Positions 5,935 through 5,958 of a DNA stretch of 5,958 bases are shown in pieces. The notes under the pieces were generated by a model. The model was not told where the DNA came from. It ran no database searches and saw nothing but the letters and a program-made list of their open reading frames with translations. Location of the stretch: assembly GCA_030630015.1 (NCBI GenBank), contig DAOVNV010000152.1, positions 1 through 5,958 on the forward strand, written 5' to 3'. The DNA is from Desulfuromonadales bacterium (lineage in GTDB: Bacteria; Desulfobacterota; Desulfuromonadia; Desulfuromonadales; BM103). Within the stretch, counting starts at the first letter, position 1; each line of letters opens with the position of its first letter. The position numbers were made by a program, and so were the translations under genes.

Positions 5935-5958
5935 TTTTTACCATATTCTACTCAAAAA
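5935..5958 (-). other. AT-rich leader upstream of gspF, cut by the window edge
   Basis: Only 24 bases are available. They are AT-rich, contain an in-frame TAA at 5938-5940 that closes the gspF frame upstream, and include TAGAAT, which resembles a -10 box but lies only about 13 bases before the ATG with no -35 region in view. Whether this is a promoter, a leader or the end of another gene cannot be told here. Confidence 0.4.

Noticed and set aside
5941..5952. TAGAAT as a -10 promoter box for the operon
   Set aside because: It is too close to the start codon to judge, no -35 region is within the window, and AT-rich leaders readily give such matches.
1..5958. Mobile elements, CRISPR repeats, tRNA/rRNA genes or rho-independent terminators
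   Set aside because: Coding sequence covers essentially the whole window with gaps of at most 16 bases between genes, and no repeat array, integrase/transposase motif or stem followed by a T-run was seen.

Overview
The window is a tightly packed, single-direction gene cluster, all read on the minus strand (right to left), that encodes the inner-membrane and periplasmic core of a type IV pilus / type II secretion (T4P/T2SS) machine. In order of transcription it holds: a GspF/PilC platform protein (5934 to 4720), a GspE/PilB assembly ATPase (4703 to 2973), a reduced PilM/GspL-cytoplasmic-type actin-like protein (2973 to 2065), PilN (2057 to 1497), PilO (1497 to 919), a PilP/GspC-type periplasmic connector (922 to 152), and the first 56 codons of a lipoprotein (168 to the left edge) that probably continues as the outer-membrane component. 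Non-coding DNA is almost absent: neighbours overlap by 1, 1, 4 and 17 bases or are separated by 7 and 16 bases, so this is very probably one translationally coupled operon. The operon start is just inside or just beyond the right edge, because an in-frame stop lies two codons before the first ATG of gspF.

The gene content is a hybrid. The ATPase and platform are related to both T4P and T2SS. The alignment proteins are split as separate M, N and O proteins as in type IV pili. The last connector is GspC/PilP-like. No pilin, pseudopilin, prepilin peptidase or PilT retraction ATPase is visible here. From memory, the order F-E-M-N-O-P-lipoprotein/secretin resembles the atypical T2SS clusters of Desulfuromonadales/Geobacter-type bacteria, such as the cluster with the OxpG pseudopilin used to export proteins for reduction of insoluble metals. 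A Gram-negative, Desulfobacterota-like host with moderately high GC is therefore my best guess, but the window has no phylogenetic marker and this is inference.

Expected joint action: the cytoplasmic GspE hexamer hydrolyses ATP and turns GspF to add (pseudo)pilins. The M-N-O set forms a ring that couples the ATPase to the periplasm. The PilP/GspC-like protein links that ring to the outer-membrane channel, and the lipoprotein is the likely outer-membrane-anchored partner or the N-terminus of the channel itself.

Most of the window is ordinary for such a cluster. Points worth a second look are the degenerate nucleotide-binding motifs of the PilM-like protein, a G8 tract early in gspF plus A8 and G7 tracts in two other genes, a substituted position in one of the two MshEN (c-di-GMP-type) repeats of GspE, the long hydrophilic tail on the PilP-like protein, and two start sites (gspE and the lipoprotein) where the longest reading frame is probably wrong. 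I see no RNA gene, mobile element, CRISPR array or convincing terminator.
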